Shown: positions 47,611 to 60,963 of the stretch, one piece after another | Position numbering within the stretch: position 1 is the first letter of the stretch | Layout: each line of letters opens with the position of its first letter | Source: Vesta saturnalis | Lineage: Eukaryota > Arthropoda > Insecta > Coleoptera > Lampyridae | NCBI GenBank assembly: GCA_036346205.1 | Contig: JARFJB010001678.1 | Coordinates: forward strand, 423,001 to 487,000 | Direction: 5' to 3' | DNA: 64,000 nt | Notes under the pieces: generated by a model | What the model saw: only the letters and a program-made list of their open reading frames with translations | Databases searched by the model: none | Told to the model about the DNA's origin: nothing | Translations under genes and position numbers: made by a program

Positions 47611-49160
47611 CACTTGAATCACTAAGATCACAAGCTAATATTTTAAGCGCAACAGTTACCTTTTGTCACGACAATCGATGCTTACTAAGTGTTTACTTTA
47701 ACAGCTATAGTATTATTCTTTGATCACAACGGACTGTTATCACAATTTTGATCATTACTGCTTTTTAATATAAGACCATCCATAGTAATCGCAATCTTCC
47801 CAGTCAATAATCGCAAAAGACATTCGTTTGATCACAACGGTTCTTTGAAAACGAACATCTGTAATTATAATAGTTACTCATTATTCTGAGGACAACTACC
47901 TTTGTAACAATGAAAAGTCTTTATGATTACTGCTACTTCATAAAAACCATCTTCAGTTTAAGATGCTAATTATAACACAAATAGTAACCACATGAGTCAC
48001 AATCGCCAATCGATGTTTACAGCGCAACAGTTATTATTATTAAAAAAAAAAACAGTTACCTTCCTCACAAGTATCAAATCAACATGCTTTACGTAATCGA
48101 CCGTATATGTACAACATAGTAGCATTTCATAATAACAATTAGGGCCAAAATGATCTTTTTGTCTTTTTTCATCACAACTTCTACGAAATAGTCAAGTCAC
48201 TTCATAGAAGCCATATGAGGTCACGAATGTTGGTAACACGAATAGTAATCACCTGAATTACAACAATCGCAACGCAAACTCATTTACATCACATATTCAT
48301 TCTACACAATAGTGTGGCCACAAAATACCAACACCTGTGTTGACGTCAGCATATTACATATCGACATAATCACAACAGTCATTTAGACCATTGTGATTAA
48401 AGGTTATAAAAATCGTTACGACAATTAGCACAACGGAAACAAATCACATGTTTCACCATTACTGGCACTTCACAGTCATCTTCGATGGTGATAATAACGT
48501 TAATCAAAGTCACAAAATCGACACTCGTTTATTTTGATCACAACTCCCATACAATTGTGATGATTACTGACACATCTTAAAAGTTGCCAGGATTGTAATG
48601 TAGATCACAAGGATCGATCATATTAACACAACGACTAACCTATTTATCGGAGAATTGCCTATCACTATGAATTTTATTATCGCTGTAAGCATTCATAATT
48701 GTCTATTGTTGAAAGATTTTGGAACGTGCTGTAACAATGGAGTCGGAACACACAAAACATTGATTTATTTACGTTACAATAAATCACAAGTATTACACGT
48801 ATTGGCCTAATCACTTACAACTCAGACCGTTGTGATGGCAATTATAATACAACAGCTGTTCATTTTTATCACATCGCAACGCGTTAATGGTAATAATTAA
48901 CAGCAACGCTTTTTCCTAGCGTAACAGGCTCTATCGCAACGGTTACTGAAAATCAACAGCGACCTGTAGCCATAATCAAGTCGACCACTGCAACGACTAC
49001 AATATAATGACGACCTTCGATTAAAGTCAAAACGGCTGCCAACGTTCCGTACATGTTTTGCAACACGCCGCGGTTATTACATTTTATCATCACAACAACC
49101 CTATTGTCAAGTCAACACTCACCCCTATCACAACGGTGTCCTGCGGCAGTCATCACAACG

Positions 49161-50049
49161 GCGATGTTTCTCCAGTTACATCGGTCACAAACGGATTAAA
49201 ATCTTCATAAAAAGCTGCATGATATTTGTGACTGGCCGTAGTGATTTACGTGGTTATACAAAGAAACCTATTTTATAAATCGCCGGTATCTGTTGTGACT
49301 AGCATCATACGTACTCGTTCATATAAACAAAAAAAAACAAAAAAGAAAGTGGTAAAGTAATTGTTGTTATAATCCAAATATGAAAACGTTCGTTATCGTA
49401 AACAGTGGTTGTTATTATACATGCGATATATGGAAACACGTAGTAGAAACATGAATCGAAGAAACAAACATTATCATCTCACTTTCTTACACTTATAAAT
49501 AAACATTGTAGATAACGATTTAGAATTTTTGATTCAAACCTTGATGATTCAGTAGCGAAATATTGTGGCCATGTGCCCGGAAATAGTACCGTAGATAACT
49601 ATTTATCTGCGGTTAGAGTTCCGCGTTTAAGACAAATTAGGTAGAAAGGATTAGTCATATAAAATTACTAGTAACAAGATTCAAAATAAAGACCGTAATT
49701 GTCCAAAATTGTTTCGTCCTAAAAAAATGCCGTTTGCTTTCACAAAGTAACTTGATAGTGCTAATTGAAAATCCTCGAGCAGTTTCAATCGCTAAATAAC
49801 GTTTATAAAAAAGTACAATAATTAAAAGGTTAGAAATAATCCCACGTTACAACTAATTTCATCACTAATTCACCACTAACCTACATCAATCAAATAGTCG
49901 TTGGTTTAGGAAGATTATTGTACACGGTATAAACATTGCTTATTACAAAATGAGCGCAACGATCTTCCCACAGAGAAAATAAAATCTTTAGAAATTCTAG
50001 ATAAATTAGTGCCGATTGATGGACGCAAACTGTAGTTACACACTTATTT
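49161..50049. other. Spacer between two arrays
   Basis: No supported gene or repeat. A 60-codon minus-strand frame at 49890-50072 has no recognisable content. Confidence 0.5.
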
Positions 50050-53000
50050 GCAAACAATATTTTACGATTCACAATGTACGAATTAAAAATTGTTTTTTGT
50101 ACTAGTGTGCAAATTAGTGCTTAAAAAGTTGACAAACAAAATAGGTATATACAGCGTTAGTGCTTCTCAATTTCTGTTACAAAGGTAGTCATAGTTGAGT
50201 ACTAAAGGGTTAAAAATAATAACCTCAATTTTAATCAAAAAATATATTTAGTGCCAAGTTAATTGTCTGAAAGTAACAAATGCTGGATTTATTTATAGTT
50301 TTGTTTCATCACTGTGATTTTTCTTACATAAAGGTAATGTATATCACGTTAGCAAGAGTTTTAAGAACTTTTAACAAAGGCCTAAGAGGAAAGAAGCCAA
50401 TTTAGTGGCAATTAGTGCTTGATAAGTGCATGAAAGCAACAAATGTTCTAATTATTTGTACACGATTCTTTAAAATTTAATTGTAAAATACTAATAAAGA
50501 TGTAATTTATTTTTAGTCGATTGCAAAGCACTGATCCAACCTCTTAAAAACAACACCAACGTAGCACTAATTTGAGCTTATCTCCAAACAATCTTGAAGT
50601 ATATCACGTTAGGAAATAATTAATTTCAAAGAAAAAGCAATTTTCTGATTAAATTCGTACATTTAGTGCCAATTAGTGCTGAATCGCGAGATCAGATTGC
50701 GTATTGGTATATTATTCCTTGAATATTTTATTTAAAAAAGCACCAATCAGGAGCGTTAAAACCAAGATAAGCCCAGCAAAGTTTCTTACTTGTTAATGCT
50801 GAATTAGTGCTCAAAAATGTCAAATCTACCTCCACACTTTCCAAATTAAATTGTCATAGTGTCAAATTAGCTCTTTTTAGTTCAACTTCGTGTTTAAGAT
50901 GATCGAAAGAAATAACCGCAATTTGAATAAAATTGACTCCTCCCTATATATTTTAATCGTTGTTGCTTAAATATATTAACCCTTTGATATTATTATTATT
51001 GAGGTATACAAGTTAACAACGTCCACTGTTGAAATTAAAAATGAACATTAATTAAATCGTTGGTGTTGCATTAGTGCTTTAGTTAGGGTGTACAAAACAT
51101 TTCAGATTTTTCGATTCTCGAAGTAATTTCTGTAAATGTTAATTCTTTACGATTCATTCTTACTCAAATTATTTAATATAGTGCCATATTAGTGCTTAAA
51201 AATTTAAAACTTCACATTTTTAACATAAATAATAACGTTTGTGTTAAATTAAATTGGTTCCTTTGCCAAAAGTAGCGAATTGTATTGTGACATTAATATT
51301 AGCGAGATTATTAGTACGCATTACCAATAGTGCTATTCCCAAACTTTGAATTTTCATAAACAATTCTATTGTAAAAACATATCTCAAAAATAGTGCTATA
51401 GAAGACATAGTGTTATACTAGTATTAGTGCTATGAGTATAGATAATACTGATATAATTAAAAAACTCACATTTCTTGATCTACTTTTAGACCAGCAGCCA
51501 TAGAAGACATCTAAACTAGTGCTCAAAATTTCCAGTTTATAAACTATAAGCGAATTGGCTTGTGAAACAAATTAAAAGTGACTGCTATAAATTTAGTGCC
51601 TTGTCTAAACTTTGAATTAATTTATCAAAATATGTCACGGTGACATTTAGTGCTTACAAAGGTTCGTATTAGTGCTATTATGTATAAATAACACTAATAT
51701 AATTAAAAATTGCACATCTCTTCTGTATTAATTATACCAGCACTAATACACGACATCTAAACTAGTGCTCAAAATTTCCTGCTTATAAACTATAAACTAA
51801 ATGGATTGTAAAACAACTTTAAAAATAATTGATATAAGCTTTAGCGCCATGCCCAAGCTTCGAATTTTTATTAAACACAGTTCCTTTGTTATCAAAATAT
51901 ACCACGGTGAAATTTAGTGCTTAAAAGAGTCAAAAGGTAATGGTACACTTCGTATTAGCCTCATTAGTGTAAATAATATTAATATTTTAAATAAAATGGC
52001 AATAACAAATTGATGGACGATATAAGAATTCTAGTTTGTAAAATGTAAGCTAATTGGTTATGCGAAACAATATTTGTACACATTAGTGCACACCACAAGA
52101 TTAGGAGTTTTTGATGCAATAAAAACATTAAAAGTGACACTATTATAAGTGAGACTATCAGTACGTTATTAGTGCTTTTTCCTAACTTCAGTTCTTCATG
52201 AAGCAACATTTTTGTATGTTGTCAAAATATATCATTGTGACAGCTAGAGCTTAAAATGTGGTCATAAGATTAAAGCATACATTAAAGCTATTAAAGTGTA
52301 AATAATATTACTATTTTAAGAAAAAAAAAAGAAGGAAAATTGCACAATTATTGATTCGCTTGTAAGAATAATACTATTAAATGATATCTAAAGTAGTGCT
52401 GAGAATCTCTGCTTTTAAACTGGTAGCAAATTGGCTCTGCCAAACAACTTTAAAAGTGACACATAAGCGAGATCAATAAAACCTATCTATTAGAGCATTT
52501 TCCCAACTTTGAATCTTCATGATGATGTAGATTAGTGCTGTTAAGTGTAAGTAATGTGAATGTTTTAGGAAAAAAGGGCAAAAGCACATTTATTCACGTA
52601 CTTATTTGAATTGAATTAATAAGCAATACCTAAAGTAACGCTGAGAATATTTGTTTTCAAACTGTCAGTAAATTGGCTCGGCGAAACAGCTTTAAAAGTG
52701 GCCTAAAGTAGTGCTCAGAATACTGCTTGTAAACTGAAAGCTAATTGTCTCTGAAAAATAACATTAAAAAAGACATATTTGAGCGATATTGTTAGTACCT
52801 ACTTATTAGTGCCTTTTCTCAACCTTTATCTTCATGAACAATCATTCTTTTGATTACAATTCGTGCCAGTTAGTGCTTAAAATGAGTTACTAAAGTAGTC
52901 GTTCATTTACTATTAGTGCCGTTAGTGTTAAGTGTAAGTAGTGTAAATATTTAAGGAAAAAAGCACAATAGCACATATTTATTAATGCAGTTATTACAAT

Positions 53001-53799
53001 AGCACTAATAAACGATATCAAAAGTAGTGGTGAGAATATTTGTTTTTAAACTATTACCTAATTGGCTCGACAAAACAACTTTAAAAGTGACCCAAACTAG
53101 GGCTGAGAATATTTATTGTAGCCTGAAAGCTAGTTAGTTGGCTTTGAGGAATACCATTAAAGGTGGAACTGTATGGGCGAGATTGTTAGTACCTACCTAT
53201 TAGTGCTTTTTCCCAACTTTGAATCTTCATGAAGAACTATTGTTATGATAATGTAAGTTAGTGCCTAAATTGGGTTAATAAGATCGTCATTCACTCATTA
53301 TTAGTGTCATTAGTGCTATTAAGTGTACGTACTATATTTTAAGAAAAAAGTACAATAGCATACATGTATTAATGCACTTATTAGAATAGCACTACTAAAC
53401 AATACTAAAGTAGTGCTGAGAATATATGGTAGGTAATTGGCTCTGCGAAACAACTTTACAAGAGAACTAAATTAGTGCTCAAATGATTGTAAATCCACTG
53501 AAAGCTAATAGTCCCTGAGGAAAAACATTAACGGTGATTATATAAGCGAGATTACTAGTACCTACCTATTAGTGCTTTTTATCAACTTTGAACCATTCTT
53601 TTATGATGATAACAGTTAAGTTAATAAAATAAGTGCTATTAAATGTAAGTAGTACATTTATTTTAAAAACAAAGGACACTAATACATTTATTAATCTACT
53701 AATTAAAATAGCGCTAATAAACTAGTCATTAAAATTTTTGTTTGTATACTCTAAGAAAATGAGCTATACAAAAAAATCTTAAGTGACAAATAGAAACAA
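50050..53799 (+). repeat. Array dominated by the word TTAGTGCT, first copy
   Basis: From about 51300 the units are about 310-400 bp and clear. Each has CCTATTAGTGCTTTTTCCCA, ACTTTGAATCTTCATGAAG, AGTTAGTGCTTAAAA, AATAGCACTAATAAACGAT, AAAGTAGTGCTGAGAATAT and ATAAGCGAGATTATTAG in that order. The TTCATGA landmarks lie near 52200, 52513, 52829 and 53226. Before 51300 the word is present but units are worn. Confidence 0.85.
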
Positions 53800-54593
53800 A
53801 TTTATTAGTGCCGATTAGTGCTCTCCCCTCAGTGGATTTTCATAAAACACACGTGCTTGATGCCAGAATGTTGCTGGAAGTTAGTTAATGCTATCCACAC
53901 CAACATTGAATAGGTTCTACAAACACATTTAAAAAACACCACTTTTTAAAATAGTGCTCAGATATTTTATCTAATTTACCTAAGGTCTAAAATGGTGTTG
54001 AAATGGATGCAACCACCACTAATTCATTTTTTGAGTACGATAATGCTAAAAACAATTGAAATACACCAAAGCACTAATTAAAATTCTTTGCGTATTAAAA
54101 AACGTTAAAATTTATATAAAAGATAAATACACGATTTAATACCATAAGCATTTTAATTATGAGTGGTAATCGTAAAAGTATACATTTTCAAACACCAAAG
54201 CACTAATTTAAATTGGCCTAATTCCATCATTGTCTCAATTTTTTTTTGTTTCGTTTATTATTTTCTTTAAGTGGTCAAAAAGCTCACGTTCCATTTAAAC
54301 ATAAACGGATTACGTTTCGTATTACTTTCTAAAATTGTCGCAATGTAAAATTCGACACCACAAAAAAAACTATCTAACCTCTCTTTTGCATTAATATTTT
54401 TTAGCGAAACATGATTGAGAAGGGTAAACACGTATTCGAAACAGATAGGATTGATAAGGGTTAAGGTTCATTGTAGAAAATATGCCCCAAAATACACATT
54501 AATTATTTTAATGGCGAAACCCCTACGGTTTCGTGTACATAAATACCATCAACTATACATATAAATGGTAGTTCATTTGTAATAAGATAAATT
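53800..54593 (+). repeat. Duplicated flank segment, copy 1
   Basis: About 0.8 kb that matches 60050-60963 in order: AACACATTTAAA, GGATGCAACCA, CACCAAAGCACTAATT, GTGGTCAAAAAGCTCAC, ACCCCTACGGTTTC and GTAGTTCATTTGTAATAAG. It contains ACATAAATACCATCAAC, a TATA-like stretch kept in both copies. No reading frame is shared. Confidence 0.88.
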
Positions 54594-56210
54594 GAACAAA
54601 AATTGAAAATTTGGCTAATTGGCTCTAATGAAACAATTTAAAAAGTGACAAATTAGTGCTCAACATATTGTTTGTAAGCTGAAAGTTGATTGGCTCAGAG
54701 GAATAACATAAAAAGTGGCACTACTTTCTAAGCGAGATTATTAATACCTATCATATTAGTGTTTTTTCAGCTACAAATCTTCACGAAGCAAAATATATTT
54801 TTGTGACAGTTAGCGCTTAAAATGATGCCATACGATAGAGATATAATTTTTAAGTCATTAGTGCTACTAAGCGTAAATAATATTAACACTTGAAGGAAAA
54901 CTGAAGTTATTTATTGATTCGATTATTAAAACAGTATTAATAAACGATATATAAAGTAGTGCTGGGAATATTTGTTTTTAAACTGTTGCTAATAGGCTCA
55001 AAAACAGCTTTAAAAGTGGCATATAAGTGAGATTATTACAACCTACCTATTAGTGCTTTTTCCCAACTTTGAATCTTCATGCAGAGCCATACTTTTATGA
55101 GGATCAGAGTTAGTGCTCAGTAGTGCCATTACGTGTATTTTCAGAAAATAGTAAAATAGCACTAAATTCGTTTATGTTGTCGAAATATATTTGTGACCGT
55201 TAGTGCTTAAAATGTGGCCATACAATAGTGTAACTAGTGTATTTTCAGAAAATAGCACATATTTAATAATGTACTTATTAGGATAGCTCTAATAAAGATA
55301 TCTAAAGTAGTGCTTTCGCAACTTCAAATCTTCATGAAGCAAACTAAATTCGTTTATGTTATCAAAATATACTTTTGTGATAGTTAGTGCTTCAAATGTG
55401 GCCATACGATAGGTATACTTCGTATATTAGTGCTATTAAACGTAAATAATAACATTTTAACGAAAAACAGGAAATTGCATATTTATAGATTCGAGTATTA
55501 GAGTAGTACTAATGTACCATAGCATCTTGGCGTACACCCTAAGGTTCCCTATTTTGGGATCTGTATTCAGGGTCCCAGAAAATACACATTTTCATTCAGG
55601 ATGACGCAACATATTTTAAGAGTTAGAAAAAATCCGTATCATAGTTAAACCAGAATTACGTACACATTCATTTTTTAATAACTCCTCATAGCAAACTTTC
55701 ATTACACCAAGGTTATTCTTTAAATTACAGTTATTGGGAAATTACGAATTCCAATTTTAGACAACAAAGTATATAGTAACATTGGTAAAATTGGTAACAG
55801 CACCATCTTTCGATATAATTTTAAAACTAAGTGTTTTTGCAAAACAACATACGCGAGATTATTAGAATCTACCTATTAGTGCTTTTTACCATCTTTGAAT
55901 CTTCATGAAGAACCATACTTTTATGACGATGGCTATTAGTGATTAAGATAGTTGTTCACTTCTTATTATGAATTCCATTTTTAGACAAAAACAGCATATA
56001 GCAAGATTGGTAAAATTGATAACAGCACCATCTTGCGATATAATTTTAAAACTAGTGTTTTTGCAAAAGAACATAAGCGAGATTATTAGAACCTACCTAT
56101 TAGTGCTTTTTCCAATTTTGAATTTTCATGAAGAACCATTAGATTAAGAGAGTTGTTTACTTCTTATTAGTGCTATGATTTTAAGAAAAAAGTACAGTAT
56201 TGCATATTTA
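54594..56210 (+). repeat. Array dominated by the word TTAGTGCT, second copy, left part
   Basis: Same units as 51300-53700 (CCTATTAGTGCTTTTTCCCA near 55045). At 55500-56060 there is a variant with GGTAACAGCACCATCTT and GATATAATTTTAAAACTA repeated about 200 bp apart. Confidence 0.85.
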
Positions 56211-56214
56211 TTAA
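56211..56214. repeat. TTAA target duplication, left copy
   Basis: TTAA directly before CCCTGGAGTGG, matched by TTAA at 59414-59417. Confidence 0.9.
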
Positions 56215-56431
56215 CCCTGGAGTGGTCGCGCGGTTTACATACGTAATCCACTCATACAGAATCGAAAAAGTCACGAAAACTACTGGCGGAAAATACGTAT
56301 GCGTCCGTGTACTTTAAGCTGGATGTTTAGCGAACGAGCTCAGTGCTGTGCAAGCGCCGGTAGTGTGTGGTTGTATTACAGATGGTCTGCAAAGTTCATG
56401 GACTAGAATTGTATGCCGCGCGACCAAATAC

Positions 56432-56516
56432 GTAAGTATTTTTGGCACAGCATTTTTCTTAATTTATTATTATTTTTCAATGATACAATTATTTCAATGA
56501 CTCTTTCTTATGTTAG
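56432..56516 (+). other. Candidate 5'-UTR intron of the piggyBac transposase
   Basis: Starts GTAAGTATTT, a near-perfect donor, and ends in a pyrimidine-rich CTCTTTCTTATGTTAG acceptor, 32 bases before the chosen start codon. Length 85 bp. No frame test is possible because it lies in the leader. Confidence 0.4.
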
Positions 56517-56548
56517 AATGTCTGAACATGTTTGTACTTTTAGAAACA

Positions 56549-59141
56549 ATGGATAGTCTTAAAGTTGCTCAACTTTTGGAGTGGTTGGATGAAGTTGACC
56601 AGAATGAAGTTGACGGTCAGTCAAGTTCAAACAGCGAAGAGCAGCATCACCGATCAGAATCGGAACAGGTGAAGCATCAGGAAATACTTTAGAATCTGAC
56701 GATGATGAGCCACCTCCGATTTTTATAGCGATAGTGTAAATAACACTATCTGGTCAAAAACTGCTTCCTCGAACAGAGGAAGAATGCATGCATGTCTCTT
56801 TTTGGATGATAATATAATTGATCTCCTAACCACATATACTGATGTAAAAATTGATTATATCAGGGCTAAATACGCAAGGTAAAGAGATGCAAAACCAACA
56901 GACGCAATTGAAATAAAAGGTTATACAGGAATTTTGTTGATGGCTTGATAATGAAAGTCAGTCGATTAAGTATTGCGCTAATATTCGAGCATGTAAAGCA
57001 CACAGGAATCGATGTGTGACTATGTCTGAACAAAGGTTCAACTTTTGACGAGGTGCCTGCGCTTTGATGACATTGGAGACTGACATATTCGAGCGAATAT
57101 TGATAAACTGGCAATAAGACAGTTTTTCGATCTGTTTGTCTAGAACTTTCAAAAATATTTCATTCCCAGTGCTGAAGTGACTTTGGATGGGCAACTGTTG
57201 GCTTTTTCGTGGACGTTGTCCTTTCAGACAGTGTACCCCAAACAAACTGGCAAAATATGGAGCGAAGGTTTTTGCTCTTGTGGATGTACAGGGTGGCCAA
57301 CTAAGAATGCGAGGTACTGTATCTGGAAAACTATTCATCGTAGAGGCTTGCGCAAAAAAAAAGTTATTACTAAAACGGCCAATACAAAAAATTGGAAAAT
57401 ATTTTCAAGTTTTGGAAATGGCCGCTAGCGGGCGTAACTGCAATCTTGAATCTAAAAAAGTTATGTTTCTGTGAATTCTGCTATATTAGCCTACCCATAA
57501 GAGGCCTCAGCAATGCACAGAGTGATGGTCAGCATTTCGAGCATTTACGGGGGCATTAAAAACCTTCCTCCTTTAAATCGGTCCTTTTTAGGGCCACAAC
57601 TTACACAATAGAAACAATTCCAGAAAAATATAGTTAAAAAATAAAATTTAAGGGATTTTCTTATAAAGGTTTCTTTGGCCGATATTTTAGGTTAAAAACA
57701 AGATATCGAGATACGGTTTTCGTGAGCTTGTTTAGGCATCATTTAGCTACTTGTTCATGAAAAAAAAGTCATACCAATGCATTTAATTTTTTTGCGAAAA
57801 TTACCCGTTTCTGTTGGAATGTCGAACAAAGCCCTCTAGCAACGATATGTGAAACTAACAAAACTTCAATTATTTTAACATTTGTAGCCGAAGTAAAGCT
57901 ATTTTCAACGCGCCCAAGTTTGTTAAAATCGGGTTAGCCGTTTCGAAGATACGGGGGGTGATTTAAGGAAACCTTTGGATACCCACTTTATTCTTATAGA
58001 TACGTCAAAAAGTGCCAAACAAAAAAAGTTTAGATTATCCTCGACTTCAAAGACCAGTTATTTTATTTATTAAGTTAATATGGCAGAATTCACAGAAACA
58101 TCAATTTTTTAGATTCAAGATTGCAGTTACGCCGCCTAGCGGCTATTTCAGAAACTTGAAAATATTTTCCAGGCTTTTGTATTGGCCCTTTTAGTAATAA
58201 CTTAATTTTGCGCAAGCCTCTACGATGGATAGTTTCCCAGATATTGTACCTCGCATTCTTAGTTGGCCACCCTGTACATTACCCGTATACATTCAACTTA
58301 GTAATATATGCTGGCCAACAACCTGAAGGTCCATTTCGCTTGAGCAATGCAGGACACGATGTAGTAATGAGAATGGCGTGACCAGTGGTGGACAAAAACA
58401 TCAACGGACTACTGGTTTTCATCTCTTAGAGTTGCAAAAGAACTGTTTGAAAATAGAATCACTATGGTTGCTATAGTACGAAAAGATAAAAGAGAAGTAC
58501 CTCGAGAATTTCGCATTGCAAGAGGAAACCCAACATGCTCTTCTAAGTTTGGCTGCCACCCATCATGCACACTGGTTTCATATGTGCCTAAACCTAATAA
58601 AGTGGTTGTTTTGATGACCACAATGCATATAATGACGGGACGATAGATACGGAGACAGAAGCTAGTCCAAAGCCTGAATTTATAACGTATTATAATCGTA
58701 CGAAACATGGTGTAGACCTAGTAGATAAGATGTGCTCCCTCCATGACGTATCCAGAAATTCAAGAAGATGGCCTCCAACTGTTTTCTTTAACTTGATAAA
58801 TTTCAGCGCACTCAACGCGTTATGCATTTATACCGCAAATAAAAACTACGAGAGTCTTCGCTGCCGTGACTTCCTCATTGACTTGTCTCTGGCTTGGATG
58901 AAACCCCTAGCTCGTCGATGGTTGGAGACAAAAACATTACCACGAAATCTATCATTCAAAATAAAAGACTTTCTTGGCATTCTTCAACCAGAAGCCATCA
59001 ACATTGGCACCAACACCAAGATCGTCCGTCGGTCGCTGCTATGATTACGGAAGAGCTCGCAATAAAAGCACTAGAAAACTGTGCAATGTATGCAAAAAGT
59101 GTATTTGTGGCGTAGAGATCATTCCAAGATTAGTGTTTTGA
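56549..59141 (+). pseudogene. piggyBac-type transposase, broken and interrupted
   Basis: The N-terminus MDSLKVAQLLEWLDE is followed by acidic sequence and ESDDDEPPP. In shifting frames come the core parts: GNCWLFRGRCPFRQ (57187-57228), PNKLAKYGAKVFALVDV ending at the inserted element, then after it IYAGQQPEGPFRLSNAGHDV, WFSSLRVAKELFENRI, REVPREFRIA, YNRTKHGVDLVDKMC and RRWPPTVFFNLINFSALNA, and a Cys-rich C-terminus with LCNVCKKCICGVEII, ending at 59141. This order is that of piggyBac (DDE_Tnp_1_7) proteins, which cut and paste at TTAA. Several frameshifts (for example a 2-base insertion near 58626) and stops make it inactive. The start at 56549 rather than 56510 is chosen by comparison with family N-termini. 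Confidence 0.9.
57289..58274. mobile_element. 986-bp MITE inside the piggyBac transposase
   Basis: The ends CAGGGTGGCCAACTAAGAAT and its mirror ATTCTTAGTTGGCCACCCTG are perfect over this length. TIRs are about 205 bp (57289-57493 and 58070-58274). TA duplications stand at 57287-57288 and 58275-58276. The piggyBac frame FALVDV stops exactly at the left TA and TFNLVIYAG follows the right one. No transposase inside; a non-autonomous Tc1/mariner-type element is likely. Confidence 0.92.
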
Positions 59142-59413
59142 AATAAGTTTTTTTGTGATCTCAAACAGACTGAAGTATGTGATTTTTAGTGCCATATATG
59201 AAGGTTTTTCATTTCTGTTGATTATTTTTTAACATGGAGGTTCTGTTTAGTTTTTGTTGATTATTTCTATTAAAAACCATTATAATAATAAGACTGTAAT
59301 ACCAAATATAAAGATTTTAAGCTTACATGACGTTTTATTTCAATTTGTAAATGGTCTACATATGTAATCCACGTGCCACTGAAGTACTTTTTTAGATCGC
59401 GACCACTGCAGGG

Positions 59414-59417
59414 TTAA
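59414..59417. repeat. TTAA target duplication, right copy
   Basis: TTAA directly after CCACTGCAGGG. Confidence 0.9.
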
Positions 59418-60049
59418 TGTACCTATTAGAATAGCACTAATAAACGATTCTAAAGTAATGTTGAGAATATTTGTTTTTCAACTATTAGCTAATTGCAAAA
59501 AAAGAACAATGTGACCGAAACCAGTGCTCAGAATACTGTTTGTACACTAATATTAATTGGTTCTGAGGAAAAATATTAAAAGTGACACTACATAAGCGAG
59601 ATTATTAGTATCCACCAATTAGTGCTTTCCAGCTTTAAATTTTCAAGAACAACCATTTTTTCATGATGATGACATTAGTGCTTAAAATAGGTTAATAAGA
59701 TAGTTCCACTTATTATTGTCATTAGTGCTATTAAGTGTAAATGTATACTTATTGTTTGTACACTGAAAGCTAATTGGCACTAAGGAAAACTACTAAAAGA
59801 GACGCTATATAAACGAGATTATTAGAGCTTTTTCTCTACACAGATGAATCTTCATGAACTATCATTCTTTGATGATGGCAGTTAGTGCTTAAAAAAGATT
59901 AATAAGATATTTGTTCACTTATTAGTATCATTAAGGCTATAAAGTGTAAGTAATACAATTATTATAAGAAAAAAGGACAATAACACACATTCATTAATGT
60001 ACTTATTAAAATAGCACTAATAAACGATAACTAATCTAGTGATTAACAT
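59418..60049 (+). repeat. Array dominated by the word TTAGTGCT, second copy, right part
   Basis: Continues the unit cut by the piggyBac element (TGTACCTATTAGAATAGCAC), then two more units up to the duplicated flank. Confidence 0.85.
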
Positions 60050-60963
60050 TTTTGTTTGTAAACTCTAACCTCTAATTCCCTTACTGGATGTTCATAAAGC
60101 TCTCGTACTTGATGACCCTGAAAGTTAATGCTTGTAAAGTTAGTGACTATTCATATTAGTGCTGTTATTCAGCAATAACTTCTTTCGAATCTCAACTCTG
60201 AATAGATTCTACAAACACATTTAAACAGCACCATGTGTTAAAATATTAGTCAATTATTTTATCTAATAAATTGGTACTAACTCACACAGCCTAAAATGGA
60301 TGCAACCAGCGCTAATTCAACTTTTGCGTACGATAATTCCAAACAATTGAAATGTTGTGATAAGAAGTAATTGTTGTAACGTAAAAAGCCAACAATTGAA
60401 TACATCAAAGCACTAATTGTAATTTTGCCATCTCATTTGATTCTTAAAGTTATTATGATTTTCTGAGTTCGGTAATTGTAATTGTTATCGATTAAATTTA
60501 TATAAAAGATTTAACACCATAAGTATTTTAATTATGTCTGACAATCGTGAAAGTTTACAATTTCATACACCAAAGCACTAATTTGAGACTAATTAAAATT
60601 AGCCTAATTCTATCATTTTCTCAATCTTGTTTCGTTAAAGTGGTCAAAAAGCTCACCTTCTATTTAAACGTAAACAGGTTACGTTTTGTCTTACTTTCTA
60701 AAATTATCGCAATGTAAAGTTCGACATCGCAAAAAAAAAACTACCCTAACCTCACTTTTGCATGAATATTTTTAAGCGAAACTGATTGACAAGGGTGTAC
60801 ACGTAATCAAAACAGATAGGGTTGATAAAGGGTTAATGTTAATTGCAGAAAATGTGTCCCAAAATACACATTAATTATTTTAATGGTGCAACCCCTACGG
60901 TTTCATATGTATAAATACCATCAACTACATATAAATGGTAGTTCATTTGTAATAAGATAAATT
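60050..60963 (+). repeat. Duplicated flank segment, copy 2
   Basis: Matches 53800-54593 with small length changes, for instance an extra piece near 60355-60400 that repeats CCAACAATTGAA or a variant. It ends at the same point (GTAATAAGATAAATT). Confidence 0.88.

Larger units (their letters stand above)
43430..49160. repeat. Array dominated by the word TCACAAC
   Basis: Words such as GATCACAACGG, TATCACAATTTTGATCATTA and TAGTCACAACG recur throughout in one main orientation with irregular spacing. Longer units can be seen: 43430-43545 and 44833-45390 match 46375-46960 with an offset of about 1.6 kb once the foldback at about 43550-44830 is removed. So this is a higher-order tandem repeat, heavily diverged. 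No coding frame is conserved. Confidence 0.78.
56215..59413 (+). mobile_element. piggyBac-like transposon inserted in the TTAGTGCT array
   Basis: 3199 bp between TTAA duplications. The ends are mirror images: CCCTGGAGTGGTCGCG on the left and CGCGACCACTGCAGGG on the right, one mismatch. The flanking array unit is rejoined in register if the element and one TTAA are removed. The transposase is present but broken, and a second transposon of 986 bp lies within it. Confidence 0.93.

Noticed and set aside
43430..60040. A CRISPR-like array of regularly spaced short words
   Set aside because: Spacing is irregular, the words are embedded in longer tandem units, the sequences between words are themselves repeated, and the DNA is eukaryotic.
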